Positions 53,713 to 62,772 of a stretch of 64,000 nt of DNA are shown here, in pieces. The first letter of the stretch is position 1; every line of letters starts with the position of its first letter. Made by a program: the position numbers and the translations under genes. The notes under the pieces were generated by a model, which did not search any database, had not been told where the DNA came from, and saw only the letters and a list, made by a program, of their open reading frames with translations. Source of the stretch: Verrucosispora sioxanthis (GTDB taxonomy: Bacteria; Actinomycetota; Actinomycetes; Mycobacteriales; Micromonosporaceae); the NCBI RefSeq assembly GCF_010560025.1, contig NZ_SAIY01000012.1:62001-126000 (forward strand), written 5' to 3'.

Positions 53713-55286
53713 CGGGGAAGCTTGACCTGGATCCGGTGCTGGTGGCGCGGGCGCGGGAGTTGGCGCGGCGGGCCGGGCGGCCGGTGGTGGAGTTGGCGCG
53801 TGGTCACACCACGGTGTCGGTGGAGCGGGCGGTGTTGCGGCTGGCCGGGGTGACCGGTGCGGATCCGGACGGTATTCCGTGGGTGAACCGGCTGGTGGAT
53901 GCGGTGGTGGCGGATGTCGGTCTGGGTCACGGGGTGGCGTTGCCGGTGTTCGACGCGCTGGTGCGCGAGCAGATCAGTGACGTGACGCTGCTGGCGAAGA
54001 AGGCTGCCGCCGGTTCGGTGCGGTTCACCGTTCCGGCTGGCCGGGCGGCTAGCGCCGCTCGGCGGGCGGCTCGGCGGGCGGTTGGTGCGGGGATTCGGCG
54101 GGTCGATCGGCGTCGTGTGGAGCGGGACCGTCTGGTGCGGCGGTTCGGGGATCCGCCGCGGCGGCCGTGGATCTATCTGATCGTGGCGACGGGGGACATC
54201 TACGAGGACATTCCGCAGGCGCAGGCGGCGGCGCGGGCGGGCGCGGATGTGATCGCGGTGATCCGGTCGACGGGGCAGTCGCTGCTGGACTATGTGCCGG
54301 AGGGTGCTACCCGGGAGGGGTTCGCGGGCACGTATGCGACGCAGGAGAACTTCCGGTTGATGCGGGCGGCGTTGGACGTGTCGTCGAAGGAGTTGGGGCG
54401 GTATGTGCGGCTGACGAACTACGCGTCGGGGTTGTGCATGCCGGAGATGGCGACCCTCGCGGGCCTGGAGCGGTTGGACATGATGCTCAACGACTCGATG
54501 TACGGGATCTTGTTCCGGGACATCAATCCGGTGCGTACGTTCGTCGACCAGCGGTTCTCGCGGCAGGTGCACGCGCGGGCGGGGATCATCATCAACACCG
54601 GTGAGGACAACTATCTGACCACTGCGGAAGCGGTGGACGAGGCGCACACGGTGACGGTGTCGCAGTTGCTCAACGAGTACTTCGCGCATGAGGCGGGGTT
54701 GGCGGACTGGCAGTTGGGGCTGGGGCACGCTTTCGAGATCAACCCTGAGGTGCCGGAGTCGTTCCGCCTGGAGTTGGCGCATGCGTTGCTGGCGCGGGAG
54801 TTGTTTCCGGATGCGCCGTTGAAGTGGATGCCGCCGACGAAGCACATGACGGGGGACGTGTTCCGGGGGAATCTGCTGGACGGGTTCTTCAATCTGGTGG
54901 GCACGATGACCGGGCAGGGGATCCTGCTGGTGGGGATGATGACGGAGGCGGTGGTGACGCCGTGGTTGTCGGATCGGGACATCGCCCTGCAGAACGTGCG
55001 GTACGTGCTCGGCGCGGCGGGTGGGTTGCACGAGGATTTCGTGCCGGCGCCGGGTGGGTTCATTCAGCAGCGGGCGAACCGGGTGCTGGCCGAGGCGGTG
55101 GGGTTGTTGGAGCGCATCGGTGAGCAGTCGTTGTTGACGGCGATCGCCGAGGGCACGTTCGGGATCATGAAGCGGCCGGCGGATCGGGGTAAGGGTCTGG
55201 ACGGTGTGGCGCGGCACGAGGTGGGTTACTACAACCCGGCCACGGAGATCCTGGAGCAGCCGCGACCCGAGGGGGCCCGGCCGTGA
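53709..55286 (+). CDS. kamD: Lysine 5,6-aminomutase alpha subunit
   Basis: 525 residues, GTG 53709 (GTGA overlap). KamD-family blocks: IYLIVATGDIYEDIPQAQAA, VIRSTGQSLLDYVPEGAT, FRLMRAALDVSSKELGRYV, LTNYASGLCMPEMA, INTGEDNYLTTAEAVDEAHT, PPTKHMTGD. With the B12-binding beta subunit it moves the terminal amine of beta-lysine (or D-lysine) to the adjacent carbon, using adenosylcobalamin and PLP. Confidence 0.94.
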   Translation: MTGKLDLDPVLVARARELARRAGRPVVELARGHTTVSVERAVLRLAGVTGADPDGIPWVNRLVDAVVADVGLGHGVALPVFDALVREQISDVTLLAKKAAAGSVRFTVPAGRAASAARRAARRAVGAGIRRVDRRRVERDRLVRRFGDPPRRPWIYLIVATGDIYEDIPQAQAAARAGADVIAVIRSTGQSLLDYVPEGATREGFAGTYATQENFRLMRAALDVSSKELGRYVRLTNYASGLCMPEMATLAGLERLDMMLNDSMYGILFRDINPVRTFVDQRFSRQVHARAGIIINTGEDNYLTTAEAVDEAHTVTVSQLLNEYFAHEAGLADWQLGLGHAFEINPEVPESFRLELAHALLARELFPDAPLKWMPPTKHMTGDVFRGNLLDGFFNLVGTMTGQGILLVGMMTEAVVTPWLSDRDIALQNVRYVLGAAGGLHEDFVPAPGGFIQQRANRVLAEAVGLLERIGEQSLLTAIAEGTFGIMKRPADRGKGLDGVARHEVGYYNPATEILEQPRPEGARP

Positions 55287-56038
55287 CGGGCGGCGGTGTG
55301 GTGCGGCCGTACGGGGACACCACCGGTGACGGCATGGTGCAGGTGTCGTTCACGTTGCCGGTGCCACATGACAAGCGGGCCGAGGGTGCGGCGGTGCAGT
55401 TGGCGAACAAGATGGGCATCGATCCGGCGTTGCTGGTGCACGCGAAGCCGATCGGTGACGGGTTCACGTTCTTCGTGGTGTACGGGCGGGTGAACCATCT
55501 GGTGGACCTGTCGGCGGTGCGGGTGGTGGAGCGGGACTTTCCGTTGCTGAGCGCGAAGGAGGTCAACGCGGTTGTCAAGCGGCGGTTGCGGCGGAAGTTG
55601 TCGGTGGTGGGTGCGTGTATCGGTACGGACGCGCACACGGTGGGCATCGACGCGATCCTGAATGTGAAGGGGATCGCGGGGGAGAAGGGTCTGGAGTACT
55701 ACCGGGAGTTGGCGGTGACGAACCTGGGTGCGCAGGTGAGTGTGCCGGAGTTGGTGGAGGCGGCGCGGGTGGCGCGGGCGGATGCGGTGCTGGTGTCGCA
55801 GGTGGTGACGCAGCGGGATGCGCATCTGCACAACACGCGGGAGATGTCGGCGGCGTTCCGGGAGGCGTTGCCGGCGGCCCGGCGACCGTTGTTGATCGTG
55901 GGTGGGCCGCGGTTCGACGAGTCGCAGGCCGCCGAGCTGGGGGTGGATCGGATCTTCGGTCGGGGTACGACGCCGGGTGAGGTGGCGTCCTATCTGGTCC
56001 ATGCGTTGATCACGGGTAGGAGGGCGAGGGTGGCATGA
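55283..56038 (+). CDS. kamE: Lysine 5,6-aminomutase beta subunit (B12-binding)
   Basis: 251 residues, GTG 55283 overlapping kamD. B12 domain with DxHxxG at residues 116-121 (TDAHTVGIDA), followed by NVKGIAGEKGLEYY, where Lys129 is the candidate PLP Schiff-base lysine of KamE. Then VSQVVTQRDAHLHNTREM and a GG motif IVGGPRFDES. It forms the cofactor-carrying half of the aminomutase. It requires adenosylcobalamin, which aerobic actinomycetes make. Confidence 0.94.
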   Translation: MTGGGVVRPYGDTTGDGMVQVSFTLPVPHDKRAEGAAVQLANKMGIDPALLVHAKPIGDGFTFFVVYGRVNHLVDLSAVRVVERDFPLLSAKEVNAVVKRRLRRKLSVVGACIGTDAHTVGIDAILNVKGIAGEKGLEYYRELAVTNLGAQVSVPELVEAARVARADAVLVSQVVTQRDAHLHNTREMSAAFREALPAARRPLLIVGGPRFDESQAAELGVDRIFGRGTTPGEVASYLVHALITGRRARVA

Positions 56039-56427
56039 CTGACCGTCGGTTGGGTGTGACGGTGACGCATCGGCGGTATGTGCCGTACGCGCACGCGCAC
56101 TATGCGGGTGATCTCGTCGACGGGGCGTACGCGTTGGGGCTGTTCGGGGATGTGGCCACCGAGGTGTGTATCCGTACCGACGGTGACGAGGGGTTGTTCG
56201 CGTCGTACTCGGATGTGCAGTTCAAGGCGCCGGTGCGGGCCGGTGACGTGGTGGAGGTGGTGGCGACGGTGACCCGGGTGGGTACCCGCAGCCGCACCAT
56301 CGATTTCGAGGCCCGGGTGGTGTGCCGGGGTCGGCCGGATCGGGGCGGGTCGGCGGCGGAGGTGTTGGCTGAGCCGTTGGTGGCGGTGACGGCGACCGGC
56401 ACGGTGGTCGTGCCCGCTGCGGTGTGA
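56035..56427 (+). CDS. kal: 3-aminobutyryl-CoA ammonia lyase (Kal) hotdog protein
   Basis: 130 residues, ATG 56035 overlapping kamE. Hotdog fold with HAHYAGDLVDGAYALGLFGD and VATEVCIRTDGDEGLFASY, the pattern of clostridial Kal. It eliminates ammonia from L-3-aminobutyryl-CoA, giving crotonyl-CoA. Its presence implies a 3-aminobutyryl-CoA-forming cleavage enzyme (Kce), which is not visible in this operon. Confidence 0.85.
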   Translation: MTDRRLGVTVTHRRYVPYAHAHYAGDLVDGAYALGLFGDVATEVCIRTDGDEGLFASYSDVQFKAPVRAGDVVEVVATVTRVGTRSRTIDFEARVVCRGRPDRGGSAAEVLAEPLVAVTATGTVVVPAAV

Positions 56428-57755
56428 ACGTCGCGGTCTGCGCCGACGTCGGTTCGACGTACACGAAGGTGGCGGTGGTCGATCTCGACGGTGGTGGGCT
56501 GGTGTCGGCGGCGGCGGCGCCGACCACTGTGGGGTCGGATGTGCTGCACGGCCTGGACGCGGCGGTGGGTGCGGCGACGGCTGGGTTCACCTCGGGTGAG
56601 GTGCCGTGGTTGGTGTGTTCGTCGGCGGGTGGTGGGTTGCGGCTGGCGGTGATCGGTTACGAGCCGCTGGTGACCGCGCAGGCGGGTCGGCGGGTCGGCC
56701 TGTCGGCGGGTGCGGACGTGGTGCACGTGGCGGCGGGTCGGTTGGGTCGGGCGGAGCTGGCGGCGTTGCGGGCGGCCCGTCCGGACGTGGTGCTGCTGGT
56801 CGGTGGCACCGACGGTGGGGACGCGGAGACGCTCACGCACAATGCGACGCGGCTGGCGCGGGCCCGGTGGCGGGTGCCGGTGGTGCTCGCCGGCAACGGT
56901 GACGTCCGCGATGACCTGCGCGGGCTGTTGGCCGGGGCGGGGGTGCCGGTGACGGTGGCCGACAATGTGCTGCCCCGCATCGGGGTGTTGGCGCCGGTGT
57001 CGGCGCGGTCGGCGATCCGGCAGGTGTTCCTGCGGCACGTGATCGGTGGTAAGGGGTTGTCGCGGGGTGGCCGGTTCACCCGGCTGGTGCGGGCGGCGAC
57101 GCCGGACGCGGTGTTGTCGGGGGTGGAGGTGCTCGCCGACGTGGCCGGCGGTGACTTGGTGGTCGTGGACGTGGGTGGCGCGACCACGGACGTGTACTCG
57201 GTGCTCACTCCGGACGAGCGGGCCGGTGGGCCGGGCCGGGAGGTGGCCGGTGAGCTGTGGCGGGCGCGGACGGTCGAGGGGGATCTGGGTGTGCGGTGGA
57301 GCGCGCCGGGGGTGGTGCGGGCGGCTGTCGAGGAACGTCTGGTCGCGGTGACCGAGGCCGACGGGTTGGCCGGCGAGGCTGCGGTGCGGGCCGCCGATCC
57401 CGGGTTCCTGCCGGCGGACGCCGCCGGTCGGGTGGTCGATGCGCGGATCGCGGCGTTGGCGGCGACGGTGGCGTTGCGTCGCCACGCCCGTGGGGTGGGT
57501 ACCGGTGAGCGGGCCGGTCGGGATCTGCGGGACGTGCGGCTGCTTGTCGGGTCGGGTGGGGTGCTGCGGCACGCCTCGGACAACGACGCGGCCGGGGTGT
57601 TGGACGCGGTGTTGACCGACCATGCCGGTGGGTGGGCGTTGCCGAGGGCGGCCCGGCCGGTGGTGGACACCGACTATGTGCTGGCCGCGGCCGGGATGCT
57701 GGCCGAGGAGCATCAGGTGGCGGCTCGGGGGCTGCTGGGGTCGCTGCTCGGTTGA
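56424..57755 (+). CDS. MutL/GlmL-type ATPase, putative aminomutase reactivase
   Basis: 443 residues, GTG 56424 overlapping kal. ASKHA ATPase: ADVGSTYTKVAVVD phosphate-1, VVLLVGGTDGGDAETLTHN, VVVDVGGATTDVYSVLTP phosphate-2. The family accompanies B12-dependent mutases (glutamate mutase MutL, ornithine/lysine aminomutase OraX/KamB-like) and releases inactivated cobalamin. Last gene of the operon; over 400 bases of non-coding sequence follow. Confidence 0.88.
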   Translation: MNVAVCADVGSTYTKVAVVDLDGGGLVSAAAAPTTVGSDVLHGLDAAVGAATAGFTSGEVPWLVCSSAGGGLRLAVIGYEPLVTAQAGRRVGLSAGADVVHVAAGRLGRAELAALRAARPDVVLLVGGTDGGDAETLTHNATRLARARWRVPVVLAGNGDVRDDLRGLLAGAGVPVTVADNVLPRIGVLAPVSARSAIRQVFLRHVIGGKGLSRGGRFTRLVRAATPDAVLSGVEVLADVAGGDLVVVDVGGATTDVYSVLTPDERAGGPGREVAGELWRARTVEGDLGVRWSAPGVVRAAVEERLVAVTEADGLAGEAAVRAADPGFLPADAAGRVVDARIAALAATVALRRHARGVGTGERAGRDLRDVRLLVGSGGVLRHASDNDAAGVLDAVLTDHAGGWALPRAARPVVDTDYVLAAAGMLAEEHQVAARGLLGSLLG

Positions 57756-58202
57756 CCGGGGTGGATGGTTGCTGTGGCCGGGGGCGTCGGCGAGGTGGTG
57801 GCCGCCTCGACACGCCGGGTCGGGGCGACGACTCGTCGGGGGTGGGTTGACAAGGCCGGGGGTGGGCCACGTACCGTCTTTGAGTCCTACCACGGGAAGC
57901 GGCTGTTGTTCGCTTCGTCCCTTCGTCCGCTGGCCGAGCGACACGGTGCATGTTCAGTCGCGGCGGCCAGGTCCAGCGGGCGGGGGTCGGCGGGGCGGCG
58001 CGAACCGGCCGCGGTTACCGGTGTACGGGCAGGATGGGGTGCACGGCCAGTAGACAACGGCCAGGCGGGGACAGCCAGTCACCGTCGGGTCGGTCCGAAG
58101 GTCGGCGTGCCGCATTCCGCCGCACCGGCCGGGAGGGGCCTGGGAGCATCGGGGCGCGGCGTATGCCGCGCCCCGACTTCGTCGTGGCCGCCGGTGTGGT
58201 TT
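57756..58202. other. 447-bp intergenic region
   Basis: Frames here are all Arg/Gly-rich shadow frames with no family resemblance. No tRNA or other RNA gene was recognised. The only structured element is the hairpin at 58150-58175. The stretch around 57870-57930 is less G/C-rich (TTTGAGTCC, TTGTTCGCTTCG) and could carry a promoter, but no gene starts there. Confidence 0.4.
58150..58175. terminator. Hairpin downstream of cupin regulator
   Basis: CGGGGCGCGGC and GCCGCGCCCCG, perfect 11-base arms around the tetraloop GTAT. It lies 28 bases past the regulator stop on the minus strand and about 400 bases past the MutL stop on the plus strand. It fits a terminator for the regulator. Confidence 0.65.
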
Positions 58203-58790
58203 TCAGGTGGCGCCGCTTCCGGGGCGGGCGCGTACGTGCAGGTGTTCGCCCTGCGGGCCGTACAGGTTGAGCACCTCGGTGGGTTCGGGGCCGGGGTTGG
58301 TGACGCAGTGCGGCACCCGGGTGTCGAACTCGGCGACCTCGCCGGGGGTGAGGAGCAGGTCGTGGTCGCCGAGGCGCAGTCGTAGCTGGCCGGAGAGCAC
58401 GTACAGCCACTCGTAGCCCTCGTGGGACTGTGGTTGCGCGTCGGCGGGGGTGTGTGGCGGCAGGATCTGTTTGAACGCCTGCGGGCCGCCGGGGCGGCGG
58501 GTCAGCGGCAGGAACGTCATGCCGTGCCGGACGATGGGGCGGGGGCGGACCCGGGGGTCGCCGACGGCGGGGGCGCCGACCAGTTCGTCCAGGGGCACCT
58601 GGTGGGCGCGGGCCAGTGGCAGCAGCAGTTCCAGGGTGGGGCGGCGCTGCCCGGATTCGAGCCGGGACAGGGTGCTCACCGAGATGCCGGTGGTGTCGGC
58701 GAGTTCGTTCAGGGTGGTGCCGCGTTGTTTGCGGAGGGCTCGCAGTCGGGGTCCGACCGCTGCCAGCACCGCCGCCACCTCGTTTGCCAT
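58203..58790 (-). CDS. XRE-family regulator with cupin domain
   Basis: 195 residues, ATG 58790. An N-terminal helix-turn-helix (LRALRKQRGTTLNELADTTG, ISVSTLSRLESGQRRPTLE) and C-terminal cupin (SHEGYEWLYVLSGQLRLRLG, LTPGEVAEFDTRVPHCVTN). Related to PuuR/SutR-type regulators that sense a small molecule in the cupin barrel. Divergent from lnt; it could also control the kam operon to its left, but no site is recognised. The upstream DNA (AACAGCAACATTACTTG) is AT-rich and probably its promoter. Confidence 0.9.
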   Translation of the reverse strand: MANEVAAVLAAVGPRLRALRKQRGTTLNELADTTGISVSTLSRLESGQRRPTLELLLPLARAHQVPLDELVGAPAVGDPRVRPRPIVRHGMTFLPLTRRPGGPQAFKQILPPHTPADAQPQSHEGYEWLYVLSGQLRLRLGDHDLLLTPGEVAEFDTRVPHCVTNPGPEPTEVLNLYGPQGEHLHVRARPGSGAT

Positions 58791-58933
58791 AACAGCAACA
58801 TTACTTGTCGATTGTCGCGGCTGGTCGCAGGGTGTGCGGCAGGTGGGCCGGCCGCCGCTGACGGTCGCCCGCCACCGACCGGCCACCCGGGCAGGCGGGC
58901 GGGTGGTGACGGCGGGCGGGTAGCCTTCGGCGC

Positions 58934-60590
58934 GTGATCGCGTCCGACCCGCCCGTGACGACCGTGGACCGCGCCGCCGGGCCCGAACCGCCGCCGCCCG
59001 GTCAGGTGCCGGCGGGCCTGGTGCGCCTGCCGGTGGCCGTCGCCATGGCGGTGGTCGCCGGCCTGGCGTTGCTGCTGGCCTTCCCGCCGTACGGGTGGTG
59101 CCGCTGGCGCCGGTCGGGGTGGCGCTGCTGGCCGCCGCGACCCACCGGCGGCGGCTGCGGGCCGGCGCCGGTCTGGGCTTCCTGACCGGTCTGACCCTGT
59201 TCGCGCCGTTGCTGGCCTGACGAACCTGCACACCGGCTACCTGCCGTGGGTGTTGCTGTCGCTGTTGCAGGCCGGCTACCTGGCGGTGCTGGGGCTGGCC
59301 ACGGCGTGGGTGTCGCCGCTGGTCGACCGGTTCCCGGCGGTGTGGCCGGCGGTGACCGGTGTGCTGTGGGTGGGGCAGGAGGCGCTGCGCGACCGGACAC
59401 CGTTCGGCGGGTTCCCGTGGGGCCGGTTGGCGTTCGGTCAGGACGAGTCGCCGCTGCTGCGGCTGGCCGCGCTCGGCGGTGCGCCGCTTGTGACGTTCGC
59501 GGTGGCGCTGGCCGGTGGGCTGCTGGTCACCGGGGCGTGGTGGACGGTCCGGGCGCGGCGCGGCGCCGGCGGTGCCCGGCGGTGGGCGCCGGCGGCCGGG
59601 TGCGCCACGACGGTGCTGCTGCTGCTCGCCGGTGGGCTGCTGGTGCCGGTGGCCACCACCCGGGACGCGGCGGGCGTGACGGTGGCGATCGTGCAGGGCA
59701 ACGTGCCGCGACTCGGGTTGGACTTCAACGCCCAGCGGCAGGCGGTGCTCGACAACCACGTCGAGGCCACCATCGCCTTGGCCGGTGAGGTCGCCGCCGG
59801 CACCCGGCCCCGACCGGACCTGGTGGTGTGGCCGGAGAACTCCAGCGACATCGACCCGCTGCGCAACCCGTCGGCCGGAGCGCGGATCTCCGCCGCCGCG
59901 GACGCCGTCGGGGTGCCGATCCTGGTCGGTGCGGTGCTGCTCGGGCCGCAGCGGGGGCAGGTGCGCAACGCGGGGCTGCTGTGGCGTCCGGGCAGCGGCC
60001 CCGACCTGGAGCAGCTGTACGTCAAGCGTCATCCGGTGCCGTTCGCCGAGTACGTGCCGCTGCGCCGGATCGCCCGGATGGTCAGCGACCAGGTCGACCG
60101 GGTACGGGCCGACTTCGTGGCCGGTACCGAGGCGGGAGTGATCGACAGCGGGCCGGCGGTGCTCGGGGACGTGATCTGCTTCGAGGTCGCCTACGACGGG
60201 CTGGTCCGTGACACCGTCGTCGGTGGGGCGCAGCTGCTGGTGGTGCAGACGAACAACGCCACCTTCGACGAGGCCGAGGCGCGTCAGCAGTTGGCCATGG
60301 TGCGGTTGCGTGCGGTCGAGCACGGGCGTGCGGCGTTGATGGCCTCCACGGTCGGGGTGTCCGGGTTCGTCACCCCGGACGGGCGGGTAAGCGACGCCAC
60401 CGGGTTCAACACCCGCGCGGTCGTGGTGCGGCAGCTGCGGCTGACCGAGGGACGCACGCTGGCCACCCGGGTCGGGGTGCTGCCGGAGGTGGTGCTGGCG
60501 GGGCTGGCCGTGGCCGCGGTGGTCGGCGCGGCGGTGCTGCGGCGTCGGCGGGACGGCCGGCCCGTACCGGGGGCCGCCCACCCGGGGTGA
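58934..60590 (+). CDS. lnt: Apolipoprotein N-acyltransferase, two frameshifts
   Basis: About 550 residues after correction. GTG 58934 gives the N-terminal segment to AFPPYGW; a G is missing at 59096-59100 (TGGTG should be TGGTGG). A second base is lost at the false stop 59218-59220 (GCCTGA should be GCCTGG). Beyond that, the rest is open: membrane helices, then a nitrilase domain with VVWPENSSDID (Glu), VKRHPVPFAEYVPLR (Lys) and GDVICFEVAYDG (Cys). It transfers an acyl chain to the N-terminal Cys of lipoproteins. Followed 10 bases later by ppm1, the arrangement fused in M. tuberculosis Ppm1. Confidence 0.88.
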
Positions 60591-60600
60591 GGGGGCAGCG

Positions 60601-61410
60601 GTGGTACGCGGAACCGACATCCGTCCGGTGACGACCGGGGTGCCCGGTGTGGGTCGGGTGCTGGTGGTGATTCCCACCTACAACGAAGCCGACAACGTCA
60701 CGGCGATCGTGCGGCGGGTTCGGCGGGCCGCGCCGCAGGTGGAGATCCTCGTCGCCGACGACAACAGCCCGGACGGCACGGGTGTGATCGCCGAGGGCAT
60801 CGCCCGGGCCGACCAGCGGGTGCACGTGCTGCACCGGGAGGGGAAGCAGGGGCTCGGTGCGGCGTACCTGGCGGGGTTCGCGTGGGCGCGGCGGCGTGGC
60901 TTCGACGCGGTGGTCGAGATGGACGCCGACGGCTCGCACGCCCCGGAGGACCTGCCGGCGTTGCTGACCGCGGCCCGCGACGCCGACGTGGTGATCGGAT
61001 CGCGGTGGACCCGGGGTGCCCGGGTGGTGAACTGGCCGCTGCGGCGGTTGCTGCTGTCGCGGTGCGGCAACCTGTACGCGCGGCTGGCGTTGGGGATGCC
61101 GGTCGCCGACGCCACCGGCGGTTACCGGGTCTACCGGGCCGGGGTGCTGGACGCCCTGGACCTGGATTCGGTGTGTTCGCAGGGGTACTCGTTTCAGGTG
61201 GAGCTGTCGCGGCTGGCGCACCGGGCGGGAGCGCGGATCGTGGAGGTGCCGATCACCTTTGCCGAGCGGGAGCGTGGTGCCAGCAAGATGAGCCCGCTGA
61301 TCGTCGTGGAGGCGTTGTGGCGCATCACCGGCTGGGCGGTGCGCGACCGGCGTACGGCGGTGCGGCGTGGCATGCGCGCGGCCACGGCCGGACAGGCGCG
61401 GTGGCCCTGA
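60601..61410 (+). CDS. ppm1: Polyprenol monophosphomannose synthase
   Basis: 269 residues, GTG 60601 with GAGGGGGCAG upstream. GT2 family: VVIPTYNEADN, VADDNSPDGTG (metal/sugar nucleotide), EMDADGSHAPED (DXD-like), GSRWTRGARVVNWP. It makes polyprenyl-phosphate mannose from GDP-mannose for protein O-mannosylation and lipoglycans. Soluble, without its own membrane helices; works with Lnt, which precedes it. Confidence 0.92.
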   Translation: MVRGTDIRPVTTGVPGVGRVLVVIPTYNEADNVTAIVRRVRRAAPQVEILVADDNSPDGTGVIAEGIARADQRVHVLHREGKQGLGAAYLAGFAWARRRGFDAVVEMDADGSHAPEDLPALLTAARDADVVIGSRWTRGARVVNWPLRRLLLSRCGNLYARLALGMPVADATGGYRVYRAGVLDALDLDSVCSQGYSFQVELSRLAHRAGARIVEVPITFAERERGASKMSPLIVVEALWRITGWAVRDRRTAVRRGMRAATAGQARWP

Positions 61411-61560
61411 GAGCGGCCCGGCCGGGTCGGTGGCGACGCCTACCGGTGCGGCTCCGCGAACCTGCTCTGCGCGGCGGCGTGTCATGCTGGACGGACGGGA
61501 CGGCTGCGCCCGCCGGGGCGGGGCCGAGATGACGAGGCGCCGTGAGGCGGTTGGGGTGAG

Positions 61561-62099
61561 ATGCGCCGAGCACTGAGGTTCGTACCGTTGGCTCTGCTGG
61601 TGTCCGCGGCCGTGGAGATCGCCGTGTTCGTGGTGGTGGGTCGGGCGCTCGGGTTCGGTGCGGCGACGCTGCTGGTGTTCGCGGCCTCGCTGCTGGGTCT
61701 GGTGTTGCTGCGCCGGGAGGGTGTGCGGGCGTGGCGGGGTTTCCGGGAGGCCGCGCAGTCGGGTCGGCCGCCCGGTCGGCAGGTGACCGACGGGCTGGTG
61801 GGGCTGCTCGGTGCGCTGCTGCTGGCGACCCCGGGTCTGGTCAGCGGCCTGGTGGGGGTGCTGCTGCTGGTGCCGCCGGTGCGCCGGTTGGCCCGGGGTG
61901 GGGTGCAGCGGGTCGCGGAGCGCCGGGTGTCGTCGATGACCGCCGGTGACCTGTTCGGCCCCGGCGGGTGCGGGTGTACCGGGGCGGGCCGCAGCCGGGG
62001 TCGACGCCGCCGGGTCCGACGCCGCAGACGCCGACCTCCCCGGCGCGTCCGGTGGTCGAGGGTGAGGCCATCGAGGGCGAGATCGTGGAGCCGCGCTGA
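61561..62099 (+). CDS. fxsA: FxsA family membrane protein, one frameshift
   Basis: ATG 61561. Membrane helices (VPLALLVSAAVEIAVFVVVG; TLLVFAASLLGLVLLRREG) and GLLGALLLATPGLVSGLVGV typical of FxsA. At CCCC (61959-61962) a fifth C is needed: the corrected frame reads GPRRVRVYRGGPQPG ... VVEGEAIEGEIVEPR and stops at 62099, just before a terminator. As read, the tail is an Arg string to 62454. The function is not known; E. coli FxsA affects phage F exclusion. Confidence 0.85.
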
Positions 62100-62109
62100 C
62101 GTACGCGAA

Positions 62110-62139
62110 ACGGCGCCCCGGGGATCCCCGGGGCGCCGT
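62110..62139. terminator. Perfect 30-bp palindromic terminator
   Basis: The 15-base half ACGGCGCCCCGGGGA is followed directly by its complement, between the corrected fxsA stop and the convergent rbpA stop. A bidirectional terminator is the simplest reading. Confidence 0.75.
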
Positions 62140-62152
62140 CGACGGTATCGGG

Positions 62153-62494
62153 TCAGGCGCGGCCGCGACGGGTGCGGACCTCCTGCAGCCGTTCGGCCAG
62201 GATGTCCTCAAGCTCGGCGATCGAACGTCGCTCCAGCAGCATGTCCCAGTGGGTACGCGGCGGCTTGGCCTTCTTCTGCTCCGGCTCGCTGCCGTCGACC
62301 AGCCGGGCCACGCTGCCGTCGAACTTGCACTCCCAGGTGGTGGGCACCTCGGCGTCGACGGCGAACGGCACCTCGAACTGGTGACCCTTGGCGCACAGGT
62401 ACTCGCGGGTCTGCCGCGGCGCGAGCTCCGTGTTGCGGTCGGATTCGTAGCTGACCGCGCCCAGCCGGCTTCCGCGCAGCATACGCTCGCCCAT
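62153..62494 (-). CDS. rbpA: RNA polymerase-binding protein RbpA
   Basis: 113 residues, ATG 62494. RbpA sequence: GSRLGAVSYESDRN, TREYLCAKGHQFEVPFAVDAEVP, TWECKFDGSVA (zinc-ribbon-like core, Cys pair), THWDMLLERRSIAELEDIL (sigma-interaction domain). It binds sigma A/HrdB and stabilises open complexes. It is a marker of Actinomycetia. Confidence 0.95.
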   Translation of the reverse strand: MGERMLRGSRLGAVSYESDRNTELAPRQTREYLCAKGHQFEVPFAVDAEVPTTWECKFDGSVARLVDGSEPEQKKAKPPRTHWDMLLERRSIAELEDILAERLQEVRTRRGRA

Positions 62495-62772
62495 GATCGA
62501 CTTCCCCTCTTCGGTGGTGCAGGTCCTAACGGTGTAACGGTCCGTCTCCGCCGGGCCATTCCCGATCCCCGGGCTCGACAACCCGTACACCCGGGTGCGC
62601 AATCCAGGGTAGCCGGCCATCACGTACGCCCGGCGGGGTCGTCCCGGCCGGGTCGTCTCGGCGGACCGTCACCGCCAGCAGGAATGGTAACCGGCCGAGG
62701 TCCTGGTGCGGCAGAGCGGCGGGTCGACGCGCCGGGCAGGCACCCGTCGGTGTCGCGGCCCACCCGGTGCGG

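Noticed and set aside
56100..57944. Very long antisense frame opposite the MutL and kal genes
   Set aside because: Arg/Pro/His-rich shadow of high-GC coding DNA; the plus-strand genes match clear families and overlap in operon order.
57756..58202. Small genes or an RNA gene in the gap after the MutL gene
   Set aside because: Frames are low-complexity Arg/Gly; no cloverleaf or known RNA motif was found.
58203..60677. One giant minus-strand protein across the lnt region
   Set aside because: Only the last 195 residues resemble a family (XRE-cupin); the rest is antisense to lnt. The start at 58790 was used.
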